This document shows, in pieces, positions 1 to 8,300 of a stretch of 20,206 bases of DNA. Position numbers and translations under genes: made by a program. Positions within the stretch are counted from its first letter, which is position 1. Each line of letters opens with the position of its first letter. The notes beneath the pieces are model-generated. The model saw only the letters and a program-made list of their open reading frames with translations, had not been told where the DNA came from and ran no database searches. Source of the DNA: Lachnospiraceae bacterium. Lineage in GTDB: Bacteria; Bacillota_A; Clostridia; Lachnospirales; Lachnospiraceae. The DNA lies in assembly GCA_017614185.1 (NCBI GenBank), contig JAGACI010000243.1, forward strand, positions 1-20,206, in the 5' to 3' direction.

Positions 1-1009
1 CCTTCATGCAGGCCTGTTCTCTCTTAAGAAGCGTCTCCTCACTTACAAGGAGATTTTTCTTAATATCGCCCATGAGAGCTTTGGCTGTGTTTCTTAATTC
101 CTTTGCTCTTTCTCTCTTTGAAGGATTAATTGCATCGTCTGGAGTCCTTGAAAGAGTCGCATAAGATATAGCTTCCACTCCTGCCTTAAGGTCGTTATAG
201 GTCTCCTTTTTATAGATTGCCTCTACGGCTTCTTTTTCATTTTCAAGAAGCTCACCGTATACATATGGTCCGTCAGGGCTCTCAGCAAGAGCTATTGCCT
301 CCTTGTAAACGCTTATTATCTCTTCGAGACTCTCCTTTATTTCTTTGTTAAAATCCTTCATAAAGGATGTTTCTTCAAGCTCTTCTATAGAATTAGGAAT
401 GGGCTCAGAATAGAACCTGTCAAGCCATTCATCGGGGAAGGGCGCACTTTCAGAGGTTCTGTACAGATTAAGGATTACTTCCTCAAGTTTGTTCTCTCTT
501 ACTTCAGGGGAGAAAAACTCAACACACTCCTTAAATTCCAAAGCCTTTGCTTCATCTGTCTCGGCAAAGAAGTCTTCCAGCAAGGCTGCAAGCACATCCT
601 GCCTCATAAGGGTAATCTCGGCGCTGTCGGGGGTTCTGTAACCGGGCTCTGAGTCTATTTCATTAAAGTTATTCCTAAGAACATTGGAACAAAAGCTGTC
701 GATTGTACAGATTTTTGCATTGTGAAGCAAAACCGCCTGCTTGGCCAGATGCTCGGAATCAGGATTGGCCTCGATTCTTTTGGCAATCGCCTCACCGATT
801 CTCTCCCTCATTTCACTTGCGGCAGCGTTTGTAAAGGTCACGACAAGAAGCCTGTCGATATCAACAGGATTTTCGTCATCACATACCATCTTTGCAATTC
901 GTTCAACCAAAACTGCTGTCTTACCGGAACCAGCAGCAGCCGATACAAGTATATCCTTGCCCCTTGTATCTATGACCTTTCTTTGGTCCTCGGTATACTC
1001 AAATGCCAT
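1..1009 (-). CDS. addA: AddA, helicase-nuclease subunit A (5' part, cut by window edge)
   Basis: Reading the minus strand from the ATG at 1009-1007 gives 336 uninterrupted codons running off the left edge, so only the N-terminal part of a protein usually near 1200 residues is present. It begins MAFEYTEDQRKVID, a UvrD-type Q-motif, followed by Walker A (AAAGSGKT, residues 24-31) and motif Ia (VVTFTNAAASEMRERI). A TIDSFC segment near residue 102 also fits superfamily 1 helicases. AddA supplies the 3'-5' helicase and one nuclease of AddAB, the Firmicute counterpart of RecBCD, which processes double-strand breaks. The start lies inside the end of addB, with an 11-base overlap, so the two subunits are probably translationally coupled. 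The UvrD/AddA-type call is directly supported; the AddA assignment also rests on the adjacent addB. Confidence 0.93.
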   Translation of the reverse strand, partial: MAFEYTEDQRKVIDTRGKDILVSAAAGSGKTAVLVERIAKMVCDDENPVDIDRLLVVTFTNAAASEMRERIGEAIAKRIEANPDSEHLAKQAVLLHNAKICTIDSFCSNVLRNNFNEIDSEPGYRTPDSAEITLMRQDVLAALLEDFFAETDEAKALEFKECVEFFSPEVRENKLEEVILNLYRTSESAPFPDEWLDRFYSEPIPNSIEELEETSFMKDFNKEIKESLEEIISVYKEAIALAESPDGPYVYGELLENEKEAVEAIYKKETYNDLKAGVEAISYATLSRTPDDAINPSKRERAKELRNTAKALMGDIKKNLLVSEETLLKREQACMK

Positions 1010-4000
1010 CTTCGCACTCCTTCTTTATAAGCTCCATGGCTTCTGCATCTTCAAGTTTGTCAAGCTTACGCTTCTCAAATCCGGGGATGTTGCAGTCAAA
1101 GCCGCAGACTCCCTTGTAATCACAGTACTTGCAGGCATCCATGTCCCTATACATGTAAGGATCAAGTTTTATCTCACCGGCAAGAATCTTATCACCGGTC
1201 TCCTTAATCTTCTTATTTACATAATCCGAGATTTCAAGAATCTCTTCCTCGGAATATACAGATGAATATCTTCCAAAGGCTCCGCCTTTTATGTACTCGA
1301 CAGGAATGATTGTGGATTTATTCTCAAACTCACCGTCAATCTTTCTTATTACATCTTTTTCCGAATTGACAACACCCGTCATTTTAAGTTGCTTTTCTAT
1401 TTCAGCCTGAATCTCTTCAGCTGTTTTCTCATCATTACACTCGACTATCGGGTCCTTAACGTTATAGTAAAGCATAGCCGCAGGAACGATTTCTTTGTCA
1501 GGGTGAGCTTTCCTCTCAAACTTCATGGCAGCATCAAGATATACAGCAAGCTGCATTTGAAGGCCGTAGTAAAGAGAAGACAGTTCAAACTTCTTGTCAC
1601 CCGTCTTATAATCGATAATCTTAACAAGAATCCTGTCTGCGTCCTCACAGATATCGAATCTGTCGATTCGACCCATAAGTCCCTCTTCCCTGAAAGATGC
1701 CTCCGCTCTCTCAGGATGGAAGCTTCCCTTTCTAAGCTGTGTCTGAAGATTAAATACCGTGCGCTTCATAATTCTTCTGAGGCGCTCAATGAAATACTGA
1801 TTTCTGGCACTGCTATAAAGAATCGTCTCATTATAAGTAACAGAGATATCGTTAATGCAGTCGTCAACGATTCTCTCACCGGTCTCTCTGTCAAAATCAA
1901 ACCATGAAATCTTTGCCTCGGAAAGCTTCTTTCCGAAGTCCTCAAGCACGCTGTGAGCTACATTTCCTATATCTCTGGGTGCAAAATCATAGTCATCTCT
2001 TTCGTTAATTGTTAAACCGTGTTTTAAGAAATGCCTGTACTGACAGGAAGCAAACTCCTCCATTCTGGTAACGCTTCCCGTGATGATATCACCGTAAAGA
2101 GCCTTGGCTACGGCCTTTGTAAGTGGCGTGTAATTATATGTCTTGAAAGCAGCCGTTATTAATTCATTTATATCCTTATCGAACCTGCCAAGTTCCTTAT
2201 ATACTTTAAGAAGTGAGCATATTTTGGCTATAAGAGTTTCATCATCCATGCCTTCAGCTACATGTCTAAGCCCCTTTGAAAGCGTCAAAAGCCCTTCGGA
2301 AGGAGAGCCTATTTCTCCCATTTCATCTGTGTTTCCTTTTATGACGTGGAGGCCTTCAAACATACCTGTAACAGTACCTATAAGGTATGCAGGCTTTCTG
2401 CTCTTTCCGTCCTCCCCTGTCTTTGAGTAAGACATAATAAGTCTGTCGGAAGGCTTTGTAAGATTAAGATACAGGTAATAACGCTGGATATACATCTGCT
2501 CTCTGGGTCCGGGGGATAGTTCAACTCCGGAATCCTTAAGGTAATCTCTGTCAAAGTCGCTGATTACGCCGTTAGAAGCGCCTTTTGAAGGAATAAAGTC
2601 ATCGTTTACTCCCATGAAGAATAACGCCTTAACTTCCTTAAGACGGCTTCTCTTGTTATCGCCGACAAAAACCTTGTCAACGCCCTGAGGAATCGTTCCT
2701 ATCTTTATCTCATCAAAACCGGCCTCAAGAATCTGTCCGAATTCCTTAAGGCTCATCTCTTCATCCTTTAAAAGAGCCACAATCTGCTCGATAAGCTCCA
2801 TTACTTTGGTATAAATCTGGCTGTATTCAGAGGCTTTTTCATTTTCACCAAGAGTTTTAAATCCATCTTCATATGCCGAAAGCTTTTCGGCCGATTCAGC
2901 TTTCAAGATGAATTCATAGAGATTGTCGGCATGCTCTCCCGCAGTCTGCGCCATGCGTTGCAAAGGCTCAAGCGAATCCATGAGCTTAACCCTAAGGCCG
3001 TTAATCCTGTCAAACCCTTCGGGATCTTTGGACATGTCCTTTGTCATCTTGGTAAAAGCATTGGAATAAGCCTTCTTGCCCTTTATTCCAAACCTGATAC
3101 AGTAGTTTTCCAGTTCATCGGTTTCTTCCCTTGATAAAGGTGCCATTCCGCTTCGCAAATAGTGGAAAACGGTATCGTAGGTAAAGTTCTTAACTATCAC
3201 AGAGATTCCGCTCTTTATAAACTCGATAAAGGGGTTTAATACAATGTGCGCGGTTCTGTCTATATAGACCGGAATATCAAGCATGGCAAACTGCTCGCTT
3301 ATATAGGGAGCATAGCTTTCAAGGTCACCTAAAATAACAGAGATATCGCGATACTGATAACCCTTTTCTCTTACCAGGCTTCTTATCTCCTTTGCAACCC
3401 TTAACGCCTCTTCCTCGGGATTCCTGCATTCAAGCACTTTTATGGACTCATCCTCTTCCTTAACGTTCATCTTGTTAAGGGGGAGCCTGAAGAGATTTTC
3501 CTCAAGGTGTAAAAGGCTGGCCTTATCCGTTCTTTGGGACGGTCCGTCAAGGTAGATATCGTCATCCTGAACTATGCGTTCTTCCTCACATATAAGACTT
3601 AAATCGGCAACCGTCTTCCTGCTTAGATAAAATAAATCCTCGACTCCAAGAAGCTTATATGGGTTGTCTTTCTCTCTGTTTCCCGGAATTGTAAGCGTTA
3701 CATATACCTTGGAAGCGAGCTTCAGGCATTTGCGTAACAGGCGATATTGAACAGGTGTGAAGCCTGTAAATCCGTCAAAAACCATGACGGAATCTTTAAT
3801 AAGTTCCGATTTTTCAACCTTTTCGCATACGAGATCAAGGGTCTCTTCTTTTGTGATAAAAGAGCCTTCGATGTAGCGTAGAAACTCGTCATAGATAATG
3901 CCAAGGTCGTTTAATTTATAGTAAAGGCTGCCCCTTCCTTTGGTGCAGGATAAAAGTTTTTCCATCTCATCTTTTCCGATTCCGTACTGCATGAACTCGG

Positions 4001-4379
4001 AGATTGAACTTTTAACCTCATGGATGTAGCCCTGCTTTGAAAGGTTTCTTCCAAGAATGCGAAGTTTAGGCGCAAGTTCGCCCGAAAGCTTACGAAGAAT
4101 AAGGCTCTTTCCCGTATCGTCAAGAACCGGTCGCCTGTCTGCCCCACACTCCTCAAATATCCTGTGAGTAAGTCTTGAGAAGCTTAAGACATCGATATTC
4201 ATTATGCATTTTCCGGGGGATAATAAGACCAGGTCCTTCTGGGTCTGCATTGTGAACTGGTCGGGCACGACGATAAGGAAGTTCCTGTCGGCTTCTTTAT
4301 CTGCACGACTTAGAACCTCATCATAGATAAACCTGCTTTTGCCCGCTCCGGAGGAGCCGAAAATAAATGATAAGCTCAT
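999..4379 (-). CDS. addB: AddB, helicase-nuclease subunit B
   Basis: This 1126-residue protein is AddB-like over its whole length. The N-terminus carries a Walker A motif (GSSGAGKS, residues 8-15) followed by a degenerate helicase-like region. The C-terminal nuclease has the RecB-type IDYKTG motif, with Asp923 and Lys925 as the expected catalytic residues. The four cysteines of the AddB iron-sulfur cluster are present: Cys779 (FASCQYRHF) and Cys1083, Cys1086 and Cys1092 in the C-x2-C-x5-C arrangement near the end. AddB partners AddA in double-strand break resection and Chi recognition. The ATG is preceded by GGAG at about six bases. It is the first gene of an addB-addA operon and appears intact. 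Confidence 0.96.
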   Translation of the reverse strand: MSLSFIFGSSGAGKSRFIYDEVLSRADKEADRNFLIVVPDQFTMQTQKDLVLLSPGKCIMNIDVLSFSRLTHRIFEECGADRRPVLDDTGKSLILRKLSGELAPKLRILGRNLSKQGYIHEVKSSISEFMQYGIGKDEMEKLLSCTKGRGSLYYKLNDLGIIYDEFLRYIEGSFITKEETLDLVCEKVEKSELIKDSVMVFDGFTGFTPVQYRLLRKCLKLASKVYVTLTIPGNREKDNPYKLLGVEDLFYLSRKTVADLSLICEEERIVQDDDIYLDGPSQRTDKASLLHLEENLFRLPLNKMNVKEEDESIKVLECRNPEEEALRVAKEIRSLVREKGYQYRDISVILGDLESYAPYISEQFAMLDIPVYIDRTAHIVLNPFIEFIKSGISVIVKNFTYDTVFHYLRSGMAPLSREETDELENYCIRFGIKGKKAYSNAFTKMTKDMSKDPEGFDRINGLRVKLMDSLEPLQRMAQTAGEHADNLYEFILKAESAEKLSAYEDGFKTLGENEKASEYSQIYTKVMELIEQIVALLKDEEMSLKEFGQILEAGFDEIKIGTIPQGVDKVFVGDNKRSRLKEVKALFFMGVNDDFIPSKGASNGVISDFDRDYLKDSGVELSPGPREQMYIQRYYLYLNLTKPSDRLIMSYSKTGEDGKSRKPAYLIGTVTGMFEGLHVIKGNTDEMGEIGSPSEGLLTLSKGLRHVAEGMDDETLIAKICSLLKVYKELGRFDKDINELITAAFKTYNYTPLTKAVAKALYGDIITGSVTRMEEFASCQYRHFLKHGLTINERDDYDFAPRDIGNVAHSVLEDFGKKLSEAKISWFDFDRETGERIVDDCINDISVTYNETILYSSARNQYFIERLRRIMKRTVFNLQTQLRKGSFHPERAEASFREEGLMGRIDRFDICEDADRILVKIIDYKTGDKKFELSSLYYGLQMQLAVYLDAAMKFERKAHPDKEIVPAAMLYYNVKDPIVECNDEKTAEEIQAEIEKQLKMTGVVNSEKDVIRKIDGEFENKSTIIPVEYIKGGAFGRYSSVYSEEEILEISDYVNKKIKETGDKILAGEIKLDPYMYRDMDACKYCDYKGVCGFDCNIPGFEKRKLDKLEDAEAMELIKKECEDGI

Positions 4380-4416
4380 AGTAACTCCATGATTCTTAAG
4401 AGAAAATTATAAATAT

Positions 4417-4425
4417 ATGATAGCA
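4417..4425 (-). promoter_or_regulatory. Candidate extended -10 promoter of addBA
   Basis: On the minus strand the sequence TGCTATCAT (extended -10 TGn plus TATCAT, five of six consensus bases) lies about 40 bases before the addB ATG. No good -35 is visible 16-18 bases upstream, which an extended -10 can tolerate. The surroundings are very AT-rich, so chance matches are possible. Confidence 0.35.
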
Positions 4426-4499
4426 TATTTTACTTTTATTTTATCTAATAATGAGTTAAAATCATTCTATAGGTTTTCTTTATTAAGGAGGTTTGGAAC

Positions 4500-4937
4500 A
4501 TGGCAAAAAAATTTGGGAAATTTCTGTTTTCAACAGCTATTATCAGTGCTGCTGTAGCATCTGCTTATCATTTCTACAAGAAGAATGAGAAAGGCTTCAC
4601 TGATCTGGATGAAGACGAGGATGACGATTTCGACGATTTCAGTGATGATTTGGATGATGATGACGATGCGTCATCAAGAAGTTATGTTTCTTTGAATAAA
4701 GTTACTGAGTTCATGGATAAGGTTGACGAGCAGGTCGGACCTGCAATCGACAAGGCATATGAGGCAGCTAAGCCTGCAGTAGAGAAGGCTGTTGAGGTTG
4801 CCAAGCCTGCATTTGAGAAAGCCATGGATACAATCTCACCCGTAGCCCAGAAGGTTGGTGAGAAGGTTGAAGAGTTCTTCGATGACAGAAAGAAAACATC
4901 CGAGGAGTTCTACGACGAGGACGACAACGAGCAGTAG
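4500..4937 (+). CDS. Small membrane-anchored acidic protein with 11-residue helical repeats
   Basis: This 145-residue protein is of unknown function. Residues 1-7 are basic and residues 8-25 are hydrophobic (FLFSTAIISAAVASAYHF), which suggests a single N-terminal membrane anchor or uncleaved signal. A highly acidic segment follows (residues 35-56, 17 of 22 are Asp or Glu). Then come four consecutive 11-residue units, each beginning with Pro at 81, 92, 103 and 114 (pattern P-A-x-E-K-A-x-E-x-A-K), predicted to be amphipathic helix. The tail is acidic. The layout resembles YtxH-like stress proteins or apolipoprotein-type 11-mer helices only in general form. AAGGAGG at 4485-4491 sits eight bases before the ATG, a near-perfect ribosome binding site, and a strong terminator follows. 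It is transcribed alone, divergent from addBA and convergent with the CDF gene. Confidence 0.85.
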   Translation: MAKKFGKFLFSTAIISAAVASAYHFYKKNEKGFTDLDEDEDDDFDDFSDDLDDDDDASSRSYVSLNKVTEFMDKVDEQVGPAIDKAYEAAKPAVEKAVEVAKPAFEKAMDTISPVAQKVGEKVEEFFDDRKKTSEEFYDEDDNEQ

Positions 4938-4948
4938 ATTAGATAATT

Positions 4949-4980
4949 AAAGCCTGAGGCATCAAGCCTCAGGCTTTTTT
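4949..4980 (+). terminator. Rho-independent terminator of the acidic-protein gene
   Basis: AAAGCCTGAGG (4949-4959) pairs perfectly with CCTCAGGCTTT (4967-4977) around a seven-base loop, followed by a T run to 4980. It begins 12 bases after the stop codon. On the minus strand the hairpin is followed only by a weak U-rich stretch, so any action on the convergent CDF transcript would be secondary. Confidence 0.95.
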
Positions 4981-4998
4981 GTTACAAATACATCGCCT

Positions 4999-5880
4999 TT
5001 AACCGTGGTCCTCACCGGGATTGACGTGAATCATCACGTGCTTGACTTCCGGGAATTCTTTTTCAAGGTTTGCATGTACTCTCTCGGCAACTCCATGCGC
5101 CGTAAGAAGAGTGCTGTAACGGTCAACTGCTATCTCACAGTCAATGTAAACCTTGTTTCCAAACTGCCTTGTCATTAGAAGGTCTATTCCTTCAACATCT
5201 TCATCACTCTCGATAAAATCACGGATTTTCTTTTCAAACTCCGGGGTACACGAAGCATCAAGAACGCCCTTTATTGCTTCACTAATAATGTCATACGCGG
5301 TCTTTAAAATAAAAACACATATGATAGCGGACGCAACAACATCCATGATGGGATAGCCAAGCTTTGCCGCACCGATACCGATGAAAGAGCCGATTGATGA
5401 GAATGCGTCCGATCTGTGGTGCCATGCATCCGCTTCAAACGCAGATGACTTCATTTTCTTTGCATGGTACATCGTGTAATGGTACATCGCTTCCTTTACA
5501 GCGATTGAAATAACAGCTGCTATTAAAGGGAGTAATGTCGGTATTTCAAGGGTTTTGTACTCTCCGCTGACAATCTTTGCTATTCCGGAGTAACCGATTC
5601 CGAGGCCCGCAAAAGCAAGAATTACTCCAAGGACCATTGAAGCAATCGATTCAAAACGCTCATGACCGTAGGGATGGTCTATATCCGCTTCCTTACCTGC
5701 CATTCTGACACCAAGCATGGCAATGAACGTTGCAAATACATCCGAAAGTGAATGAACGCCATCAGATACCATTGCGCTTGATTTACCTACGATACCGGCT
5801 AACAGTTTGAACGCCGAAAGCACGATATTGCCGCCTATTCCTACGACTGACAGTTTTTTTATTGTCTCAGCATTTGTCAT
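4999..5880 (-). CDS. Cation diffusion facilitator (CDF) family metal transporter
   Basis: This 293-residue inner-membrane metal/proton antiporter is of the CDF family. The N-terminal two thirds hold about six hydrophobic segments, and the C-terminal 90 residues form the cytoplasmic metal-sensing domain (ending HVMIHVNPGEDHG). Metal-site residues are visible: SDGVHSLSD in TM2 (His43, Asp47, plus Asp40) and WHHRSD in TM5 (His154, Asp158), with the conserved DHPYGHERFE loop after TM2. The HxxxD/HxxxD pairing resembles zinc-type CDFs more than the DxxxD pattern of FieF, but substrate cannot be fixed from sequence. A GGGAGG ribosome binding site precedes the ATG. It lies 30 bases downstream of the DUF6062-type gene and is probably cotranscribed with it. 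Both may be controlled by the divergent TetR. Confidence 0.92.
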   Translation of the reverse strand: MTNAETIKKLSVVGIGGNIVLSAFKLLAGIVGKSSAMVSDGVHSLSDVFATFIAMLGVRMAGKEADIDHPYGHERFESIASMVLGVILAFAGLGIGYSGIAKIVSGEYKTLEIPTLLPLIAAVISIAVKEAMYHYTMYHAKKMKSSAFEADAWHHRSDAFSSIGSFIGIGAAKLGYPIMDVVASAIICVFILKTAYDIISEAIKGVLDASCTPEFEKKIRDFIESDEDVEGIDLLMTRQFGNKVYIDCEIAVDRYSTLLTAHGVAERVHANLEKEFPEVKHVMIHVNPGEDHG

Positions 5881-5910
5881 GACACCCTCCCGATAAATTG
5901 AAACAGGATT

Positions 5911-6669
5911 TTATTTTTGCATCTTATATGGTGCATCTGCCGGGTAACCACCCTTTAGTTTCTGCATTCCTCTGTTGACTGCATCCTTGGAATTCTTCCA
6001 GTCTGCATCTTTATTTCTGTAATCAAACTTCTCGACAAGCCAGGCAACGTCCTCAAACATGCGGTCCATGTTTCTCTCCATAAGATCAAACATGTCCTTA
6101 AAGAACTCTTCTTTCTCCTTGTCGGGAATCTTGCTCTCAGCCATCTCGCAAAGGTCTCCGAAGTGAGTTATGCAAAAGCCCTTGCTCTCCTTAATCTTCT
6201 TACGAAACTCCTCGTCCTTTTTGTACATTACAAAGAAGGTATCAAGGTATCTTTCATATGTTTCCTTGAATTCTTTGCAAATATAACAGCTGCAATTTCT
6301 CTCTTTTGCCCACGCGGATACATTATTGCCGGGATTCTCTCCGGTAAGCCTGCCCTTGAAACCGATTTTAACGGGCGTATACGCCTTAAATTCCTTCTTC
6401 ATCGCTTCAATGGTTCTCATATAGTGGGTCTTTAATATCCAGCCGTTTCCGAGCGTATTTCCGTAGTCAAACATCTTCTTCCAGTGCTCACGGCAGAATC
6501 CGTATTTATCCGTTATATCCCTGACATCGGCTTCCATGTATGATGAGCCTGAGCCAAGCGTAAAATCAAGCAAATCCTGCTCGACGTTTCTTTCCACATA
6601 GCAAAAAGGGCACTCATCCCCTGCATTTACTGCGTCATTTAAAGGGATGGTGTATAATTTTTCCTTCAT
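5911..6669 (-). CDS. DUF6062-type cysteine-rich protein, putative metal binding
   Basis: This 252-residue soluble protein is recognised as DUF6062-like; function is unknown. It contains two matching sets of metal-ligand motifs: C20-x2-C23 with C59-x2-H62, and C128-x2-C131 with C166-x2-H169. The gap between the paired motifs is 36 and 35 residues, and the second element reads GFCREHW and GFCITHF, suggesting an internal duplication of a zinc-ribbon-like unit. Between and after them are charged, probably helical segments. No signal peptide or membrane segment is seen. GGAG sits about nine bases before the ATG. It is the promoter-proximal gene of a pair with the CDF transporter and is divergent from tetR, which hints at a role connected with metal handling, but this is inference only. 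Confidence 0.8.
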   Translation of the reverse strand: MKEKLYTIPLNDAVNAGDECPFCYVERNVEQDLLDFTLGSGSSYMEADVRDITDKYGFCREHWKKMFDYGNTLGNGWILKTHYMRTIEAMKKEFKAYTPVKIGFKGRLTGENPGNNVSAWAKERNCSCYICKEFKETYERYLDTFFVMYKKDEEFRKKIKESKGFCITHFGDLCEMAESKIPDKEKEEFFKDMFDLMERNMDRMFEDVAWLVEKFDYRNKDADWKNSKDAVNRGMQKLKGGYPADAPYKMQK

Positions 6670-6683
6670 TTTTCAAATACTCC

Positions 6684-6746
6684 TTGCGCGTAAAATCCAA
6701 CATATGGTATATTTAATATCGACTTCTTTAGTCAACGAAAGGTCGA
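6684..6746. promoter_or_regulatory. Divergent promoters and candidate TetR operator
   Basis: The 86-base gap between the DUF6062-type gene and tetR holds two facing promoters. Rightward: TTGCGC (6684-6689), 18 bases, TATATT (6708-6713). Leftward: TTGACT (reverse of 6730-6735), 18 bases, TATACC (reverse of 6706-6711), so the two -10 boxes overlap. An interrupted inverted repeat TCGAC (6719-6723) / GTCGA (6742-6746) brackets the leftward -35, and a shorter GACT-x5-AGTC (6721-6733) lies inside it. This is a plausible place for autoregulatory TetR binding. The operator is imperfect and remains a candidate. Confidence 0.45.
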
Positions 6747-6755
6747 ATTTAGAGC

Positions 6756-7364
6756 ATGAATGACAAGTTTTTTGATCTCAAGAAAGAGAAGCAGGACCGT
6801 ATAATCAACGCAGCCATGAAGGTTTTCGCGCTTAACGGTTACCGTAACGCTTCCACCGACGACATAGTTAAAGAGGCAGGTATCAGCAAAGGCCTTTTGT
6901 TCCACTATTTCGAGAATAAAATAGGTGTCTACACGTTCCTTTTTGATTACAGTGCAAGGTACACAACCCTTGAACTCAAAAGCAACGTTGATTCCGACAT
7001 CACAGATGTTTTCGAGCTTATGCGTCAGATTGAGTTCTCGAAGCTTTTAACCATTCGTTCTCATCCGTACATGCAGATGTTTCTCAAGTCCTGCATGAAG
7101 GAAGACATCTTCGAGGCTTTGATGGCCATTGAAGAGAGACGTACACAGCTTTCCGAGCTTTACGATTCCATCTACATGCAAATCGACCCCGATAACCTTA
7201 ACGAAGACGCCAATATCGACATCATCCTCGGCTTAATCAGATTTACGGTTGACGGTCTGATGGACAGGTATTTCAGAGAAGACGGTTTTGGCACCACAGA
7301 GTTCTACGAAGAAGTGAAGAACTACATCGGAATGCTTGAAAAGCTTTGTAAGAAAGCCGTTTAA
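6756..7364 (+). CDS. TetR/AcrR family transcriptional regulator
   Basis: This 202-residue protein has a classical TetR N-terminal DNA-binding domain (residues about 12-58: RIINAAMKVFALNGYRNAST, then the recognition helix AGISKGLLFHYF). The C-terminal ligand/dimer domain is divergent and gives no hint of the effector. Such proteins usually repress an adjacent divergent operon and are released by a small ligand; here that operon would be the DUF6062-type gene and the CDF transporter. The ribosome binding site is weak: only AGAG close to the ATG and AAAGG about 13 bases away. The start is fixed by the MNDKFFDLKKEKQDRI beginning typical of the family. The gene ends at a strong terminator. Confidence 0.92.
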   Translation: MNDKFFDLKKEKQDRIINAAMKVFALNGYRNASTDDIVKEAGISKGLLFHYFENKIGVYTFLFDYSARYTTLELKSNVDSDITDVFELMRQIEFSKLLTIRSHPYMQMFLKSCMKEDIFEALMAIEERRTQLSELYDSIYMQIDPDNLNEDANIDIILGLIRFTVDGLMDRYFREDGFGTTEFYEEVKNYIGMLEKLCKKAV

Positions 7365-7384
7365 ACTTATTATCCTGTATAAAA

Positions 7385-7420
7385 AGGACGAATTCTCGTA
7401 TCGAGATTCGTCCTGTTTTT
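7385..7420. terminator. Bidirectional terminator between tetR and DUF2225 gene
   Basis: AGGACGAAT (7385-7393) pairs with ATTCGTCCT (7406-7414), and CTCG pairs with CGAG inside, with one bulged T and a TAT loop. A T run follows on the plus strand (7416-7420) and five A residues precede it (7381-7385), giving a U run on the minus strand. It therefore fits termination of both convergent transcripts. Confidence 0.92.
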
Positions 7421-7422
7421 AT

Positions 7423-8259
7423 TTATTTCTTGAGTTCTTCTAAGAGCAAGTCCTTAAGGTCTCTTGCCTTATCCTTAAGTTTTGAAGGTGAGCTGGGATT
7501 CTGAAGAATCTTTGCCACAAGTTTGGATGCTACATCGTATGCCTGGTTCTTGTAAGCGAGTACCGAAATCAGGTAATCGATTGTGTTGGCATCCATTCCG
7601 CACATCTGTCCGCTCTCTTTGGATACCGCCTGAACGAATCCATCGAATGCATTCTTAAGATATACCTTCTCCTGAGCCTGAACCTGCTGCTTAAGCTGTG
7701 CGTTGTCCGGAGTATCGTCAAGTGACTCGTTCCAGCCTCTCATAAGCCATGCAGTCTTAAGACAGATGAAAGCCTTCTCGGAATCCTTTGCCTTACGAAC
7801 CATAGCGTTTGCAAGAGCGAGCTGATAACGCTTGAAAGCAAATTCATAGCTGTATGTCTCGTCGTGCTCGTCTTCCCATCTGAAATTGGAAGAAATGCCT
7901 TCCTTGATGAGTTTGGCTGTTCCGGGGCTCATGGGCGCATTGTAACGTGTGAGTGCCGCATATCCGCAGATAGGACAAACAACAACATCATATTTAACTA
8001 TATCGATACCTTCGAATACACTTCTTAAGTCCATCTCCTGACGAAGAAGCTTAGCCTTACCGGTCTTCATAACCTTGGCTGTAATCTTGCTGTCACAAAC
8101 GGGGCACTCGAAAGTCTTATCCAAAAGGATGTCTTTTTCCTCGACTACAAGGGGTTTCGCTGCCTGTGCTGCATCGGGTTCCTTCGGTTTCTCGAAGAGA
8201 TCCATATTCTCGAGGTTGCCAAGACCCATGCTGGATAATCCTGAAAACAAATCTGCCAT
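7423..8259 (-). CDS. DUF2225 family protein
   Basis: This 278-residue protein matches the DUF2225 pattern. Two CxxC pairs, C52-P-V-C55 and C95-P-I-C98 (followed by GYAA), probably form one zinc site. A helical C-terminal half (residues about 125-278) resembles TPR-like repeats, with alternating Ala-rich helices. The first 45 residues are low in order and Ala/Pro-rich. There is no signal peptide, so it is likely cytoplasmic. The function of the family is unknown. It begins 41 bases after the glnS stop with AAAGGG upstream of the ATG, so it is likely cotranscribed with glnS and ends at the shared terminator. Confidence 0.88.
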   Translation of the reverse strand: MADLFSGLSSMGLGNLENMDLFEKPKEPDAAQAAKPLVVEEKDILLDKTFECPVCDSKITAKVMKTGKAKLLRQEMDLRSVFEGIDIVKYDVVVCPICGYAALTRYNAPMSPGTAKLIKEGISSNFRWEDEHDETYSYEFAFKRYQLALANAMVRKAKDSEKAFICLKTAWLMRGWNESLDDTPDNAQLKQQVQAQEKVYLKNAFDGFVQAVSKESGQMCGMDANTIDYLISVLAYKNQAYDVASKLVAKILQNPSSPSKLKDKARDLKDLLLEELKK

Positions 8260-8300
8260 AATGTATCGACCCTTTCTAAAGTATATCTAATTCTATCACA

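Noticed and set aside
741..1265. Rightward open frame of 174 codons over the addA/addB junction
   Set aside because: It lies opposite two well-supported AddA/AddB coding regions, has no ribosome binding site, and its protein shows no family features.
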